A stretch of DNA of 64,000 nt from DATCJA01 sp963734635 (GTDB lineage: Bacteria; Acidobacteriota; Vicinamibacteria; Vicinamibacterales; UBA2999). The translations under genes were made by a program, and so were the position numbers. Below are positions 33,736-42,541 of the stretch, one piece after another. Under the pieces are notes generated by a model, which worked only from the letters and a program-made list of their open reading frames with translations, was not told the DNA's origin and ran no database searches. The stretch spans positions 1,302,001 through 1,366,000 of the forward strand of contig CAVTIA010000003.1 in assembly GCA_963734635.1 (NCBI GenBank), in the 5' to 3' direction. The first letter of the stretch is position 1; every line of letters begins with the position of its first letter.

Positions 33736-34395
33736 CTAGTCGTGAGCGGCGGTCAGCGCCTGTTCGCCGAGAAATCGTCCGGCGGCGGCGATTACCTCGC
33801 CAGACCACTCATGGCCACCAGCGACGACCTCTGCCTGAACAGGGAGGCCCGCCTCCTTCAGCCGACGTACGTCCGTGGCAAATATATCTGCGGCATACCA
33901 CTGATCGTCTGTGCCGCGGCAGATCAGCACGGATGACAACTGACGTAGTTCTGTGGAGCCGAGTTCGGGGGGAACGTCTCCGCCTACGGCAATGACGTGA
34001 CGCCGCGGCACGGCCGCGGACACAGCGGCGCGAAAGGCCATAGCCACACCCTGTGAAAAGCCAGCAAAGACCATCACGTCGACCGTGCGGCCATCGAGCA
34101 CTTGTTTCAGCACGCCGGAGACGTACGTGAGGTTGTCGGCTATCGCAAGCTCACGATCCTGGCGCGTCATCCAGCCGGCAACCACTCTTTCGGTGCGTCG
34201 CTCGTAGAATCGATAGAGCCCTTGAATCGACACGAGGATCCAGTCGTCACTGCCGGGAATGGCCGCAAGCCGCGGCAACTGGTCATCCGCCGATTCACCG
34301 TAGCCGTGAAATCCGATGAGAACAGACGATGACTGCTGCGGGCGCACAAGGAAGCGGCCATGCACCTCAGTTGCAATCGTTGATTCGACGATCAT
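33736..34395 (-). CDS. alpha/beta hydrolase, phospholipase/carboxylesterase type
   Basis: 219 residues starting at the ATG that overlaps the upstream stop (ATGA). The fold has 'SVLIGFHGYGESADDQ' (oxyanion loop), the nucleophile 'VFAGFSQGVAMAFR' with Ser, the acid 'ICRGTDDQWY' and the His 'VAGGHEWS', which is the complete catalytic triad of the phospholipase/carboxylesterase (Abhydrolase_2) family. It is cytoplasmic, as there is no signal. It is translationally coupled to the exported hypothetical at 34392, though one is cytosolic and one exported. Confidence 0.85.
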   Translation of the reverse strand: MIVESTIATEVHGRFLVRPQQSSSVLIGFHGYGESADDQLPRLAAIPGSDDWILVSIQGLYRFYERRTERVVAGWMTRQDRELAIADNLTYVSGVLKQVLDGRTVDVMVFAGFSQGVAMAFRAAVSAAVPRRHVIAVGGDVPPELGSTELRQLSSVLICRGTDDQWYAADIFATDVRRLKEAGLPVQAEVVAGGHEWSGEVIAAAGRFLGEQALTAAHD

Positions 34396-35255
34396 TTGGC
34401 CGGTTCCGCCGCCGCGGGCTCGGCGAACTCCTTTGTGTAGCGCGCGAATTCGCTCGGCGAGCACTCCATTTCCCTGATGTCGAACGTGTCGGGCTGCAGC
34501 CGCAGCGGGAGCCGGTCGAGCGCGACCCACGGCTTGGAGTAGTACACGGGGTCGTCAATCGTGATCGTCACGTCGATGTGGACGGCATCACGACGCACGT
34601 AGCGTTCTTCGATCCGCGCCTCGAGACTGTGCGGACGACCGACGTTGTCGAGCCACGTCCGCTCGTCGAGGCCGACCGTTTCCGCGACGAACGTGTAGTC
34701 GTCAGTCCAGCGGCCAACGGAATAACCCCACCACCTCGGCTCCAGGAAGTCGTCCACCTTCGGGTTGGCGCGACCGTCGGTCCAGATGTTCCGCCATTTC
34801 CGATTGAACTGGTACAGGACGAGGACCTGCTTCGGGGTCTGAACGATTTGGGCCGTGCGGTAGTTGTGCAGGATGATGCGCGGCCATCCCTGCGGCTCGC
34901 AGGTCGGCTGCGGATCGTTCGAGAGCGCCGACGCTACTGCGCGCGGACCCCACGCGGGTTTGTTTGCGAGATTCGCTTTCAGCCCTGCGGCCGTAAACGG
35001 CAACTGGTGTTCCGGGCGTCCCGTATCCGGGTAGCTCTTCGCGCCCTGTGCTCCGATTGCATCACCGGGGCCGCGGGCCGGCTCCCAGATTCCGGAGAGA
35101 TCGCGCCGCGGCGCCGGGCCCGGCTTCTCATTGGGAAAGTCGGCATCGTACACCGCGCCCGGGACGCGGACGATCTGTTCCTGATTGAACGCGACCGTGC
35201 AGAAAGTGACGAGGCACGTCACCGTCAGACCGATTGTTGCGAGGCGATGTGACAT
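34392..35255 (-). CDS. exported hypothetical protein (paralogue of 23521-24324)
   Basis: 287 residues from 'MSHRLATIGLT', with a signal peptide. It shares the motifs DLSGIWEP, 'RNIWTDGRANP', 'WWGYSVGRWTDDYTFVAETVG' and 'SLEARIEERYVRRDAV' with the protein at 23521-24324. It is longer at its N-terminus (an extra 'YDADFPNEKPGPAP' segment). The gene follows a DUF6152 gene by 29 bases and overlaps the esterase start. Family function is unknown; the adjacent DUF6152 gene is a frequent partner in Acidobacteria. Confidence 0.75.
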   Translation of the reverse strand: MSHRLATIGLTVTCLVTFCTVAFNQEQIVRVPGAVYDADFPNEKPGPAPRRDLSGIWEPARGPGDAIGAQGAKSYPDTGRPEHQLPFTAAGLKANLANKPAWGPRAVASALSNDPQPTCEPQGWPRIILHNYRTAQIVQTPKQVLVLYQFNRKWRNIWTDGRANPKVDDFLEPRWWGYSVGRWTDDYTFVAETVGLDERTWLDNVGRPHSLEARIEERYVRRDAVHIDVTITIDDPVYYSKPWVALDRLPLRLQPDTFDIREMECSPSEFARYTKEFAEPAAAEPAK

Positions 35256-35284
35256 GGCCCTGATGCTCCTTGGCGCCTCGCGCG

Positions 35285-35704
35285 TCATTGCGGTGTGCCG
35301 CCCTGCCGACCAGGCGCCGCGACACCGCCGCCGCGCGCGTTCAGTACACGCCCGTCGGGGAGCGCAACCTCCAGCACGCGTCCGACCGGACTGCCGCTCT
35401 TGACCGGTTCCACCGTTACCGTGACCCGATCCCCTGGATTGAGCGACCGGCGATTCCAGCCGCGGTTGACCATATCGGGCGGATTGCTGGTTTCCGTCGT
35501 CCAGGTTCGAACGGTGCCGTCAGGTCCCTTCACCTCGAACTTGAGAAAGCAGTGCGGGTTGGCCCAGACCCACTCGGTCACGACGCCCTCGAGGACCAGT
35601 GTCTTGCCTGTATCGAACGTCGCGGCGCCGTGATGCGCGACCGCGGCGCCTGGGGCCGCCAGAATGACGGCCGCGACACAAACCCCCAACAGCGAGTGCC
35701 TCAC
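35285..35704 (-). CDS. DUF6152 exported protein
   Basis: 139 residues. The start is GTG, chosen because AAAGGAG precedes it by 6 bases; the longer in-frame reading runs through a repeat. It has a signal peptide ending AAVAHHG, and the mature protein begins with His-His, a typical DUF6152 mark. Conserved parts are 'LVLEGVVTEWVWANPHCFLKFEV' and 'LNPGDRVTVTVEP'. The HH and NPH residues may bind copper (inference). It lies directly downstream of the composite repeat copy B. Confidence 0.8.
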   Translation of the reverse strand: MRHSLLGVCVAAVILAAPGAAVAHHGAATFDTGKTLVLEGVVTEWVWANPHCFLKFEVKGPDGTVRTWTTETSNPPDMVNRGWNRRSLNPGDRVTVTVEPVKSGSPVGRVLEVALPDGRVLNARGGGVAAPGRQGGTPQ

Positions 35705-35718
35705 GAGCGACTCCTTTC

Positions 35719-35802
35719 GGCGCGCGGTGCGCGCCAAGAGATACTGGCAAATAGCCAAGGGCACTCCTGATCGCGATATCAAGGACAGGCCCTTGGCTAT
35801 TT
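35719..35802. repeat. composite hairpin repeat, copy B
   Basis: A short hairpin (GGCGCGC, loop GGT, GCGCGCC; 35719-35735) plus the linker AAGAGATACTGGC and a long hairpin with perfect 14-bp arms AAATAGCCAAGGGC (35749-35762) / GCCCTTGGCTATTT (35789-35802). The right arm covers the stop codon of the VOC gene, and the left edge lies 14 bases from the GTG of DUF6152. Sequence and order match copy A at 4370-4465. Confidence 0.65.
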
Positions 35803-36300
35803 CCAGCTGTCGATCGCCTGCCGCATCATGGAACCGGGAGGCTGTTCGTTCAGCTCGGTCCTGATGCCGGCAGGGTCGGTGATATTTGCGAGAATCGAAC
35901 CGCTGTTCGCGCTCCTGTTCGGCTCGGTCGGCTTGCCGCCGTTCTGCGCGAGGCGCCCCACCGTGGCCTTGATATCGTCGGCGCCGATGCCGATGTGCGT
36001 GATCGTCGGTTTCGCATCGGGCATGGCGGGCGCGATCTCGATGAACGTGTCGCGGCTGATTTGGACAAACGCGGTGCCCGGACGTCCGTCAGGGTTCGGT
36101 GCGAACCGGTGGGACACGCGGAAGCCCATGACCTTTTCGTAGAAGTTGACCGTCTCCTGGAAGTTCGGCACCGAAATGCCGACGTGGTTGAGCCGCAGAC
36201 CAGTGTTGAGAGTGCCCTGAGCCGCGAGCGACGTCATCAGGCCCGCGCCGACGATGATGCCGGCAAGGAAAAGGGCTACTCCACGCATCGCTCCACGCAT
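35797..36300 (-). CDS. exported VOC/glyoxalase-fold protein
   Basis: 167 residues; the ATG 9 bases after AGGAG was chosen over an upstream GTG. A signal-anchor helix (VALFLAGIIVGAGLMTSLAAQ) is followed by a VOC domain: 'LNHVGISVPNFQETVNFYEKVMGFRVSH' region and 'ITHIGIGADDIKATVGRLAQ'. Metal-ligand candidates are His in NHVG, His in THIG and Glu in 'DTFIEIAPA'. Export is unusual for this fold. It ends with 'IDSWK'. It may be a periplasmic dioxygenase-like or binding protein. It is the first gene of the esterase/DUF6152 group on this strand. Confidence 0.8.
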   Translation of the reverse strand: MRGAMRGVALFLAGIIVGAGLMTSLAAQGTLNTGLRLNHVGISVPNFQETVNFYEKVMGFRVSHRFAPNPDGRPGTAFVQISRDTFIEIAPAMPDAKPTITHIGIGADDIKATVGRLAQNGGKPTEPNRSANSGSILANITDPAGIRTELNEQPPGSMMRQAIDSWK

Positions 36301-36382
36301 ACGCACCTCTCCTGGATGTGTAGAAGTGGATGCTGTTTAGCAGTGTCGCCGTCGCATTGTCAAGGAACCCGGGAGCAGATCG

Positions 36383-38045
36383 CTACTGGCTCAGCACTTG
36401 ATGAACAAACGCGACCGCGATTGACCCTTCGCCTACAGCCGATGCCACGCGCTTGATATTTCCACCCCGGACATCGCCGACGGCAAATACACCGGGGCGA
36501 CTCGTCTCGAGAAGATACGGAGCCCGCGTCAACGGCCAGTGCGCTTCCGCGAGATCGCCCCGGGACAGATCGGCACCCGTCTTGATGAAACCTTTCTCGT
36601 CGACCACCACGCATCCCTTCACCCAACCGGTATTCGGGACGGCGCCCGTCATCATGAACACGTGGCGGATATCATGCCGTTCGGGCGTGCTCGAGCCACC
36701 GGAAGACCAGTCGACGCGCGCCAGGTGTCCGTTTCCTTCGAGCGCGACGACTTCCGTGCGCGTGTGCAACGTAATTGCGGGACTGTCTTCGATGCGTCGA
36801 ATGAGATACCGCGACATCGTCTCAGCCAGTCCGTCGCCGCGAACGAGCATGTGTACACGCCGGCACGTCTGCGCGAGGAACACGGCGGCCTGCCCTGCCG
36901 AGTTACCCCCACCCACCACGATGATCTCCTCATCGGCGCACAGCTGCGCCTCCATCGGCGTCGCCGCGTAGTACACCCCTGCCCCATCGAATTGTGCGAG
37001 GTTCTCGATCGAAGGCCGACGATACTCCGCTCCCGTAGCGATGATGACGGTGCGCGCGGCAACGGGCGCGCCGGCGTCGATCTCCACACGGTACGGCTGC
37101 CGATCGCACACGAGCTGTGCAGCACGGCGCGCCACCAGAATCTGCGCACCAAATTTCAGCGCCTGGGCCTGCGCACGACCCGTCAGCTCCGCCCCGGAGA
37201 TCCCCGTCGGAAAGCCGAGGTAGTTTTCGATTCTCGAGCTCGTTCCTGCCTGGCCGCCGGGCGCGTTCGCCTCCAGCACCAGCACGTCGAGTCCTTCCGA
37301 AGCTCCGTACACGGCAGCGGCAAGGCCTGCCGGACCGGCACCGACGACCACGAGGTCGAGCACGTGCGATCGATCGATGGTGGGGTTGAACCCCAAGCAG
37401 TCGGCGATCTGCTTGTTAGACGGATTGCGCAACACGTCTTTGCCGCGGCAGATGAGCACCGGAATATCCGCCGACGAGACGTGAAAGCGGTCGAGCAGCT
37501 CCTGCGCGTCGCGTTCGCGATCGAGGTCGATGTAGACGTGGGGGTGGCCGTTACGAACCAGAAACTCTTTAATGCGCAGCGTGCCGGCGCAATGCGTCGA
37601 GCCGATGACGATGACGTCGCCGTAACCGCGGGCAATCAGCTCCACCCGCCGGAGGATGAACGCCCGCAGCAGGATCTGGCTCAGCTCCGCGTCGGTCTGC
37701 ACGAGCGCGAGCAGCCGATCGCGATCGAGTTGGATGGCAGTACCCGGACGCACCGACGCGGGCCCGGATGAGCGCGGGTCGCCCGGTCATCAGGTTGGTT
37801 TCGCCGCCGAACTGCCCCGGACCAAGGGTGACGATCAGCTCGTCGCCGTCGGACGAGGGACGGAGGATTTGGAGCTCGCCCTCGAGCACGACGAGGAAGG
37901 GAGCAGGTCGAGCACCCGGCTCGACCAGAACCTCTCCGGCCGTCATCGACCGCGTCGTTCCATGTGCTGCGATCCGCGCGATCTGCGCGGACGTCAGGGT
38001 CGGGAACAGCCGGGCGGCAGATGGAGGATCGAGAAGAGGAGGCAC
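36383..38045 (-). CDS. CNB - glutaredoxin-like - TrxB-like FAD reductase fusion, frameshifted
   Basis: The N-terminal 95 or so residues, from the GTG at 38045, are a cyclic-nucleotide-binding domain ('ILRPSSDGDELIVTLGPGQF', 'GETNLMTGRPALIRARV'). Near 37757 the frame shifts by one base and continues as 'PGTAIQLDRDRLLALVQTDAEL' in the frame ending at 36383. There follow a thioredoxin/glutaredoxin-like segment with 'STHCAGTLRIKEFL' and an FAD/NAD reductase: 'LVVVGAGPAGLAAAVYGAS', 'VVGGGNSAGQAAVFLAQ' and 'GVFAVGDVRGGNIKRV'. The TrxB CxxC is absent ('YAATPMEAQLC'), so reduction must use another route. One-base correction gives about 553 residues. Confidence 0.82.
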
Positions 38046-38160
38046 AGCCCGGTCTCCAGCGATTTCATCACAGTCAGCTCACGGCGGCGTGAACTTTCCG
38101 CTATCCTCTCGAGGACGTCGTCTTAGGCGACCGGAAAGAAGAGTTGAGTCAACTCGGCAA

Positions 38161-38952
38161 ATGCGATTCGCCACTGTTCGGATAGCCACCGGGCCGCTCC
38201 TTCATTACACAGAACACGGCGATCCCCACGGTGAACCAATCGTGTTTTTGCACGGATGGCCTGACTCCGGATTCTCCTTCAGCCGCGTCCTCCCGCTCTT
38301 ACCTGAACCACTACACGCCTTCGCGCCGGACCAGCGGGGCTTTGGCGACTCGGACCGTCCGGCGTCGGGATATGCGATTTCCGACATGGGCGCGGACGTG
38401 GTCGCCTTTCTCGATGCGGCCGGGCTCACGCGCGTGACGCTCGTCGGCCATTCGTACGGCAGCTTTGTCGCGCGGCAGGTTGCGATTGCGCACCCCGAGC
38501 GAGTCTCGGCCCTGGTGTTGATTGGCACCGGCTTCTCGACGTCGAATCAGGTTACTCAGGACCTGCAGAAGTCGCTGCGCGATCTGCCCGATCCGATCCC
38601 GGAGCAATTCGCACGCGACTTTCAGGCCGGCACCGCCTACCAACCGCTTCCGGCCGACTTCTTCGAGCGGATCATCGCCGAGAGCCTGAAACTGCCACCA
38701 CGTCTCTGGCGGCTCATGATCGATCAGCTGCTGGAGTACGACGACACCCGGCAACTCGCGCGAATCGAGGCGCCGACGCTCTTGTTGTGGGGTGAGCGGG
38801 ATGCATTGTTCTCTCGCGCAGATCAAGATCGGGTGATGGCTACGCTGACGGCTGCGCGGCTGACCATATACGACGAGACGGGTCACTGCCCGAACTGGGA
38901 GCGCCCGGAACGCGTCGCTGCTGACATTGCGAAACTGCTCCAGCAGACCTGA
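38161..38952 (+). CDS. alpha/beta hydrolase
   Basis: 263 residues. 'IVFLHGWPDSGFSFSRVL' is the oxyanion loop, 'APDQRGFGDSDRP' the next loop, 'LVGHSYGSFVARQV' the elbow with a Ser nucleophile, 'LLLWGERDALFSRADQ' carries the acid and 'DETGHCPNWERPE' the His. The triad is complete, so the protein is active as an esterase, lactonase or C-C hydrolase; the substrate is not assignable. There is no signal. It is divergent from the CNB/TrxB fusion (115-base intergenic). Confidence 0.88.
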   Translation: MRFATVRIATGPLLHYTEHGDPHGEPIVFLHGWPDSGFSFSRVLPLLPEPLHAFAPDQRGFGDSDRPASGYAISDMGADVVAFLDAAGLTRVTLVGHSYGSFVARQVAIAHPERVSALVLIGTGFSTSNQVTQDLQKSLRDLPDPIPEQFARDFQAGTAYQPLPADFFERIIAESLKLPPRLWRLMIDQLLEYDDTRQLARIEAPTLLLWGERDALFSRADQDRVMATLTAARLTIYDETGHCPNWERPERVAADIAKLLQQT

Positions 38953-39224
38953 TCGTTCGTTGGCTGATCATCATCGTTGCGTTGCGCATCATTGGATTGT
39001 CATGTCCGTTGGCGGCGATCAAATGCTGAGGGGATCATCCGCCGACCTGCGTCTGTCCGATCACGGTATTGGAATCGCCAAGATCGCCGCCCGATGACGC
39101 TTCCGTAATCGACGGGACCCCAACAACCTGAGAATGCCCGGGATTTTTCGCTCGATCTCGCGGCATACCTCTTGGACTCCCGGACCGCTCAGCCCTGCCG
39201 GCTCGAAACGGGAGGAGATTGTTC

Positions 39225-39605
39225 ATGGTCCGTCACGTACTTGCGGGCGTCCTGGCCATTGTCTTGATTCCTGTCGGCCTCCGTGCGCAAACGACACTTA
39301 CCATCGAAGCGCCGTCGATCGACGTGCGCGAATCCGCGACGGTCACAGCCCCCATCATCGGGCAGGTGCGGCGCGGACGCGTGCTGCAAGTGACGCGCGA
39401 GGATGGCGATTGGGTGATGGTCGCGTGGCCCGAGTCCGCGGCGGGGGTGGGTTACGTTCGACTCAGGATTGGATCTCTTGTCAGCACGGAGGGGGATCGT
39501 GAGTCCTCAGTAAGCGACGTCCGCGCTGATGTCGACGCCGTGGAGCGTGCGATATGGGCAATCTGGCAGTCTGCGACTGCACTGCATGACGAGCCGTCGC
39601 AATGA
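39225..39605 (+). CDS. exported SH3b-domain protein
   Basis: 126 residues; the ATG follows GGAGGAG. A signal sequence (LAGVLAIVLIPVGLRAQ) is followed by a bacterial SH3 domain at about 24-85: 'SIDVRESATVTAPIIGQVRRGRVLQVTRED' region and 'WVMVAWPE'. A helical tail (VRADVDAVERAIWAIWQSA) follows. SH3b domains bind peptidoglycan or proteins. It is located 57 bases before a small membrane gene with a similar helical tail; both may act together. Confidence 0.75.
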   Translation: MVRHVLAGVLAIVLIPVGLRAQTTLTIEAPSIDVRESATVTAPIIGQVRRGRVLQVTREDGDWVMVAWPESAAGVGYVRLRIGSLVSTEGDRESSVSDVRADVDAVERAIWAIWQSATALHDEPSQ

Positions 39606-39662
39606 CACGTTCGGTGGTGTCGCGGGGAACCGAAGCATATGGCACCGATTGCGGAGGCACCA

Positions 39663-39887
39663 ATGAATATCTGGACAGAATTCAAGAATTCGGTTTTGCC
39701 CTGGCTGCTGGCAGGCGGCGTCGTGGCATTCCTGATCGCCGAGCATCGGCGGACGACTGCAGCGCTGCTCGATGCCAATACACGGCTGGCCGACGCAGTC
39801 GAAGATCAGGGCAAAGCGCTCGACGGTGTGCGCTCACTTCTTGCTGCGCAGGGGTACACGCTGCCCCCTCTAACCGAGTCGCGGTGA
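39663..39887 (+). CDS. small single-span membrane protein with coiled coil
   Basis: 74 residues from the ATG after CGGAGGC. A single transmembrane helix spans about 11-27 (VLPWLLAGGVVAFLIA) with a basic exit (EHRR), followed by a predicted coiled coil (LLDANTRLADAVEDQGKALDGV). No family is recognised. It follows the SH3b gene on the same strand. Typical of small membrane anchors or stress-response proteins. Confidence 0.6.
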   Translation: MNIWTEFKNSVLPWLLAGGVVAFLIAEHRRTTAALLDANTRLADAVEDQGKALDGVRSLLAAQGYTLPPLTESR

Positions 39888-39936
39888 TTCTCGGAGACTA
39901 AGACCGTCCTCCGAGACGCTCGAACGCCTGCCGGCT

Positions 39937-41324
39937 CTAGCGCGCCGAGGCTGGAACGGTGCCGATGACGGAGCGGAAATAGAAGCGGTCCCAGAAGTTA
40001 CACTGGCGTTCGCGAAATCGGTTCGCGTCGGTGACGGCATCGTCCAGAACGACAAAGCGATCCGAGAGGATCGGGTATCGATCCACGCGGAACAGAGGCC
40101 AGCGCGCGACGCCCGGAGCGGTCGGGTTCCCAGTATCGGCAAAACGTCCCCAGTACCCGCTGATCGTCCGAAACAGGCCGAGGTCTGACGCGGTGAGCAC
40201 GTGATTGGACGGCGCGCCGAAGTTGTTGCCGAAGACCAGGTTCGTTTCGAGCCCATGGATAGCCCGACCCGGCGTCACGGCGTCGACGGTGTGCTCGAAG
40301 GAGTAGAAGTAAACATCGACGCGCGACTGTGACACGAGACGCGCGACGCGGCGGGCTTCGCACGCGAACTCGGCATCACCTGTCAGCTGTGAGAGCGCAT
40401 CCTTCGGCGATGGAAATGCCGCTGCCGGATAGAGACCCAGGACTGCCGGCGCGTCGGCACCAAACTCGTTCCGGACGGTTGCCTCGTATCGCGCGGCGTC
40501 AAGGCCGACCGGGAAACTCTGATCGACAAACGTCCAGCCTTCGTCTCTGTTCACCCCGATGATGATCGATACCGGGGCAAACCGCCCACGCCGGTAAAGC
40601 TCTCGGGGCTGATCCGGAATTTCCAGTCCATCGACAATCGGGCTCCACTGCACGGCTTCGGACTCCAATACTTCCCTCTGACCGAGCGGCAGTGCTCTAA
40701 GCACCTGGTCCCTTGTTTTCGATCGAAGACACGCCAGAACCGTTCTCGCGTCCGTGCATTGAAGAGCCCTGGCAAACTGCTCGCCTTGAGCCTCGGCTTC
40801 TTTCGCGTTGGGCCAGCGGGCTGTAACAAACCCGCTCTGCATGATGGCCTTGTGGAACAGCCCCGCGGACGCCGGAGAGACGAGATGAAAATTGACGCTC
40901 TGGCTGCCCGCCGATGCTCCGACGATCGTCACGTTTCGCGGGTCACCGCCAAACGCGGCAATGTGATCGCGCACCCAGACGAGCGCCGCGCGTTGGTCGA
41001 GCAGGCCGTAGTTTCCAGACGACCGGTAGGCCGGATCAGCGAGCAGTTGGACGGTGCCACCGTGGCAGAAAGTACGGCGGGAGCCCAGGGTGCCTTCGGT
41101 TGAGGCGGCTTCCACCGCAGGTCTCCAACCGGCGGCGTCGCATACGGAATTCCAAGGTAGGTGCAGCCGGTGCCTCGCAGGACGCCTCGCACCACGCCGC
41201 CTGGCGTGCTGACGACGCACGCATCGTCTGAGGACTGGGCTTCTATGTTGAGAGGCTGGTCGATGCGAAGCAGAAGGAAACCGATCGCAACGAGGCGGAC
41301 GGAACGCGGGATTCGGTGCGTCAT
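39937..41324 (-). pseudogene. type B carboxylesterase with internal deletion
   Basis: The 5' end is normal: ATG after GAGGAG, signal peptide, then 'VVSTPGGVVRGVLRG', 'YLGIPYATPPVGDLRW' up to 'VAPSNC'. At about 41045 reading changes frame and continues with 'LADPAYRSSGNYGLLDQRAALVW', the catalytic elbow 'IVGASAGSQSVNFH' and the C-terminal half to 39937. Type B esterases normally have about 85 residues here, containing EDCLYLNV and the HGG(G) oxyanion loop; these are absent. Because both ends are intact, one internal deletion explains it. The Ser is retained, but the oxyanion hole is lost, so the product is probably inactive. Confidence 0.75.
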
Positions 41325-41400
41325 ACTTCTCCTCGGAGAGAGTCGCTGGAGCCCGCGGTAAGTGTGTCAGCGTCTCGGCCGGCGACGGTCCCCGCGTCGG

Positions 41401-42402
41401 CTACGGCTGGCGTTCAGGAGCCGACGCGGCGGGAAGGTTGTACTTCCGCGAGCGGGCGTTGAGCTCTTCGACCTGCTCAACCTTGTCCGCAGTCTCCCGG
41501 CTCAAAGCCCCCTTCTGCGCTTCGGTCATTCGGCCCGTGGTTTTCAGCTCGATCAGGGCCTTGTCGATGGCGCCCAGCGCGATGTTGACCATACTCGCGG
41601 ACTGGCCGACCGCGATGCGGGCTGCCTTCATCGCGGCTACGGTGGCCGGCAAGTTCGCTCCGCCGATCACCGCCATGAGGGGCTTTTTGATCATGTCAGC
41701 CGCGCGGACGTAGTCTTGCGCGGTCGGCAATCCAATCCACACAGCGTCAGCACCGGCTTCGGCATAGGCGGCCGCCCGATCCAGCATCTCTGTGTACGAA
41801 TTGTTCGGCGTCGGAGCGAGACACCGTGCGATCAGGACCATATCCGTGCGCGCGTCAGCGGCCGCGTGAATGTTGTCGATCATCCTGGCCTTCGGAAAAA
41901 CACCCGGAACGTTATAGGCAGTGGCGCGATTGAGCGGCATCCGATCATCGAAGGCCGCGCACCCGATGCCGCCCTTTTCGGCCTGCTTTGCCAAGCGGTA
42001 CACATTCAGGGGCGTGGCGCCGAAATCGTCCACGTCAGCGAGTATCGGGATATCCACGTTCGCGGCGATGACGCTGTTGTAGGCGATGATCTCGGACACC
42101 GTGACGATCGCCTGATCCGGCAGCGCGACCAACTCCTGATTGGGTGCGCTGCTGCCGACAAACGCGGCCTTGAACCCGTGCACCTCGATGAGACGAGCCG
42201 TCAGGACATCGTAGGCGCCGGGACATATCAACGGCTCCGGTCCGTTGAGCAGTGCGCGGAAACGTGCGCCCATCGTGCTCGGCGCAGATCGCGCCTGGGA
42301 CTGAGCCTGGGCGACTGCCTGCGGAAGGGTCGCCGCCATTAATCCTGGCGCAGCCAGGCCGGCAACCTGCACGAACTCGCGTCTGCTGGTTTTTCTAGTC
42401 AT
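41401..42402 (-). CDS. exported isocitrate-lyase/PEP-mutase-superfamily protein
   Basis: 333 residues; the start follows TGAGGAGCGATC. It has a Tat signal (RKTSRREFVQVAGLAAPGLMAA). The TIM barrel has 'CPGAYDVLTARLIEVHGFKAAFVGSS', 'ILADVDDFGATPLNV' (metal Asps), and 'ADAVWIGLPTAQDYV'. Where typical members have I/LEDQ/K and IARTDA, this one has FDDRMP and IARCLA, so the catalytic loop differs and the reaction (lyase, decarboxylase or mutase) is uncertain. Export is unusual for this superfamily. The upstream region contains composite repeat copy C and the IS630 element. Confidence 0.8.
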   Translation of the reverse strand: MTRKTSRREFVQVAGLAAPGLMAATLPQAVAQAQSQARSAPSTMGARFRALLNGPEPLICPGAYDVLTARLIEVHGFKAAFVGSSAPNQELVALPDQAIVTVSEIIAYNSVIAANVDIPILADVDDFGATPLNVYRLAKQAEKGGIGCAAFDDRMPLNRATAYNVPGVFPKARMIDNIHAAADARTDMVLIARCLAPTPNNSYTEMLDRAAAYAEAGADAVWIGLPTAQDYVRAADMIKKPLMAVIGGANLPATVAAMKAARIAVGQSASMVNIALGAIDKALIELKTTGRMTEAQKGALSRETADKVEQVEELNARSRKYNLPAASAPERQP

Positions 42403-42435
42403 GATCGCTCCTCACAACTTCTTGCATCCCGCTCC

Positions 42436-42541
42436 TAGACGTCTTGAATGGTCAGATTCCTTACGAATGAGGCCAAGTTTGAACGCGCCATCCAAGACGT
42501 CTACGCCCGCACGGAGTGCGGGCCAGAAGATACTGCCACTA
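42436..42541. repeat. composite hairpin repeat, copy C, split by IS630
   Basis: An outer long hairpin with arms TAGACGTCTTGAATGG (42436-42451) and CCATCCAAGACGTCTA (42488-42503; 15 of 16 pairs) is followed by the short hairpin GCCCGCAC, loop GGA, GTGCGGGC (42505-42523) and the linker CAGAAGATACTGCCAC, then the TA where IS630 begins. After the IS, the sequence continues with AGCGAGGC and later GCCTCGCT (43715-43776), consistent with the second hairpin of the element. This order matches copies A and B. Confidence 0.5.

Noticed and set aside
36539..37771. 410-residue plus frame opposite the CNB/TrxB fusion
   Set aside because: Antisense of a gene with recognisable Rossmann motifs; no RBS or domains.
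39035..39226. 63-residue minus frame in the gap before the SH3b gene
   Set aside because: Ends with a plausible-looking GGDLGDSNTVIG tail, but the N-terminal part overlaps the RBS of the plus gene and no start signal is visible.
42412..42434. Possible 10-codon leader peptide (MQEVVRSDHD) overlapping the start of the ICL/PEP-mutase gene
   Set aside because: It has an AGGAG upstream and overlaps the real RBS, but lacks regulatory codons and cannot be told from chance.
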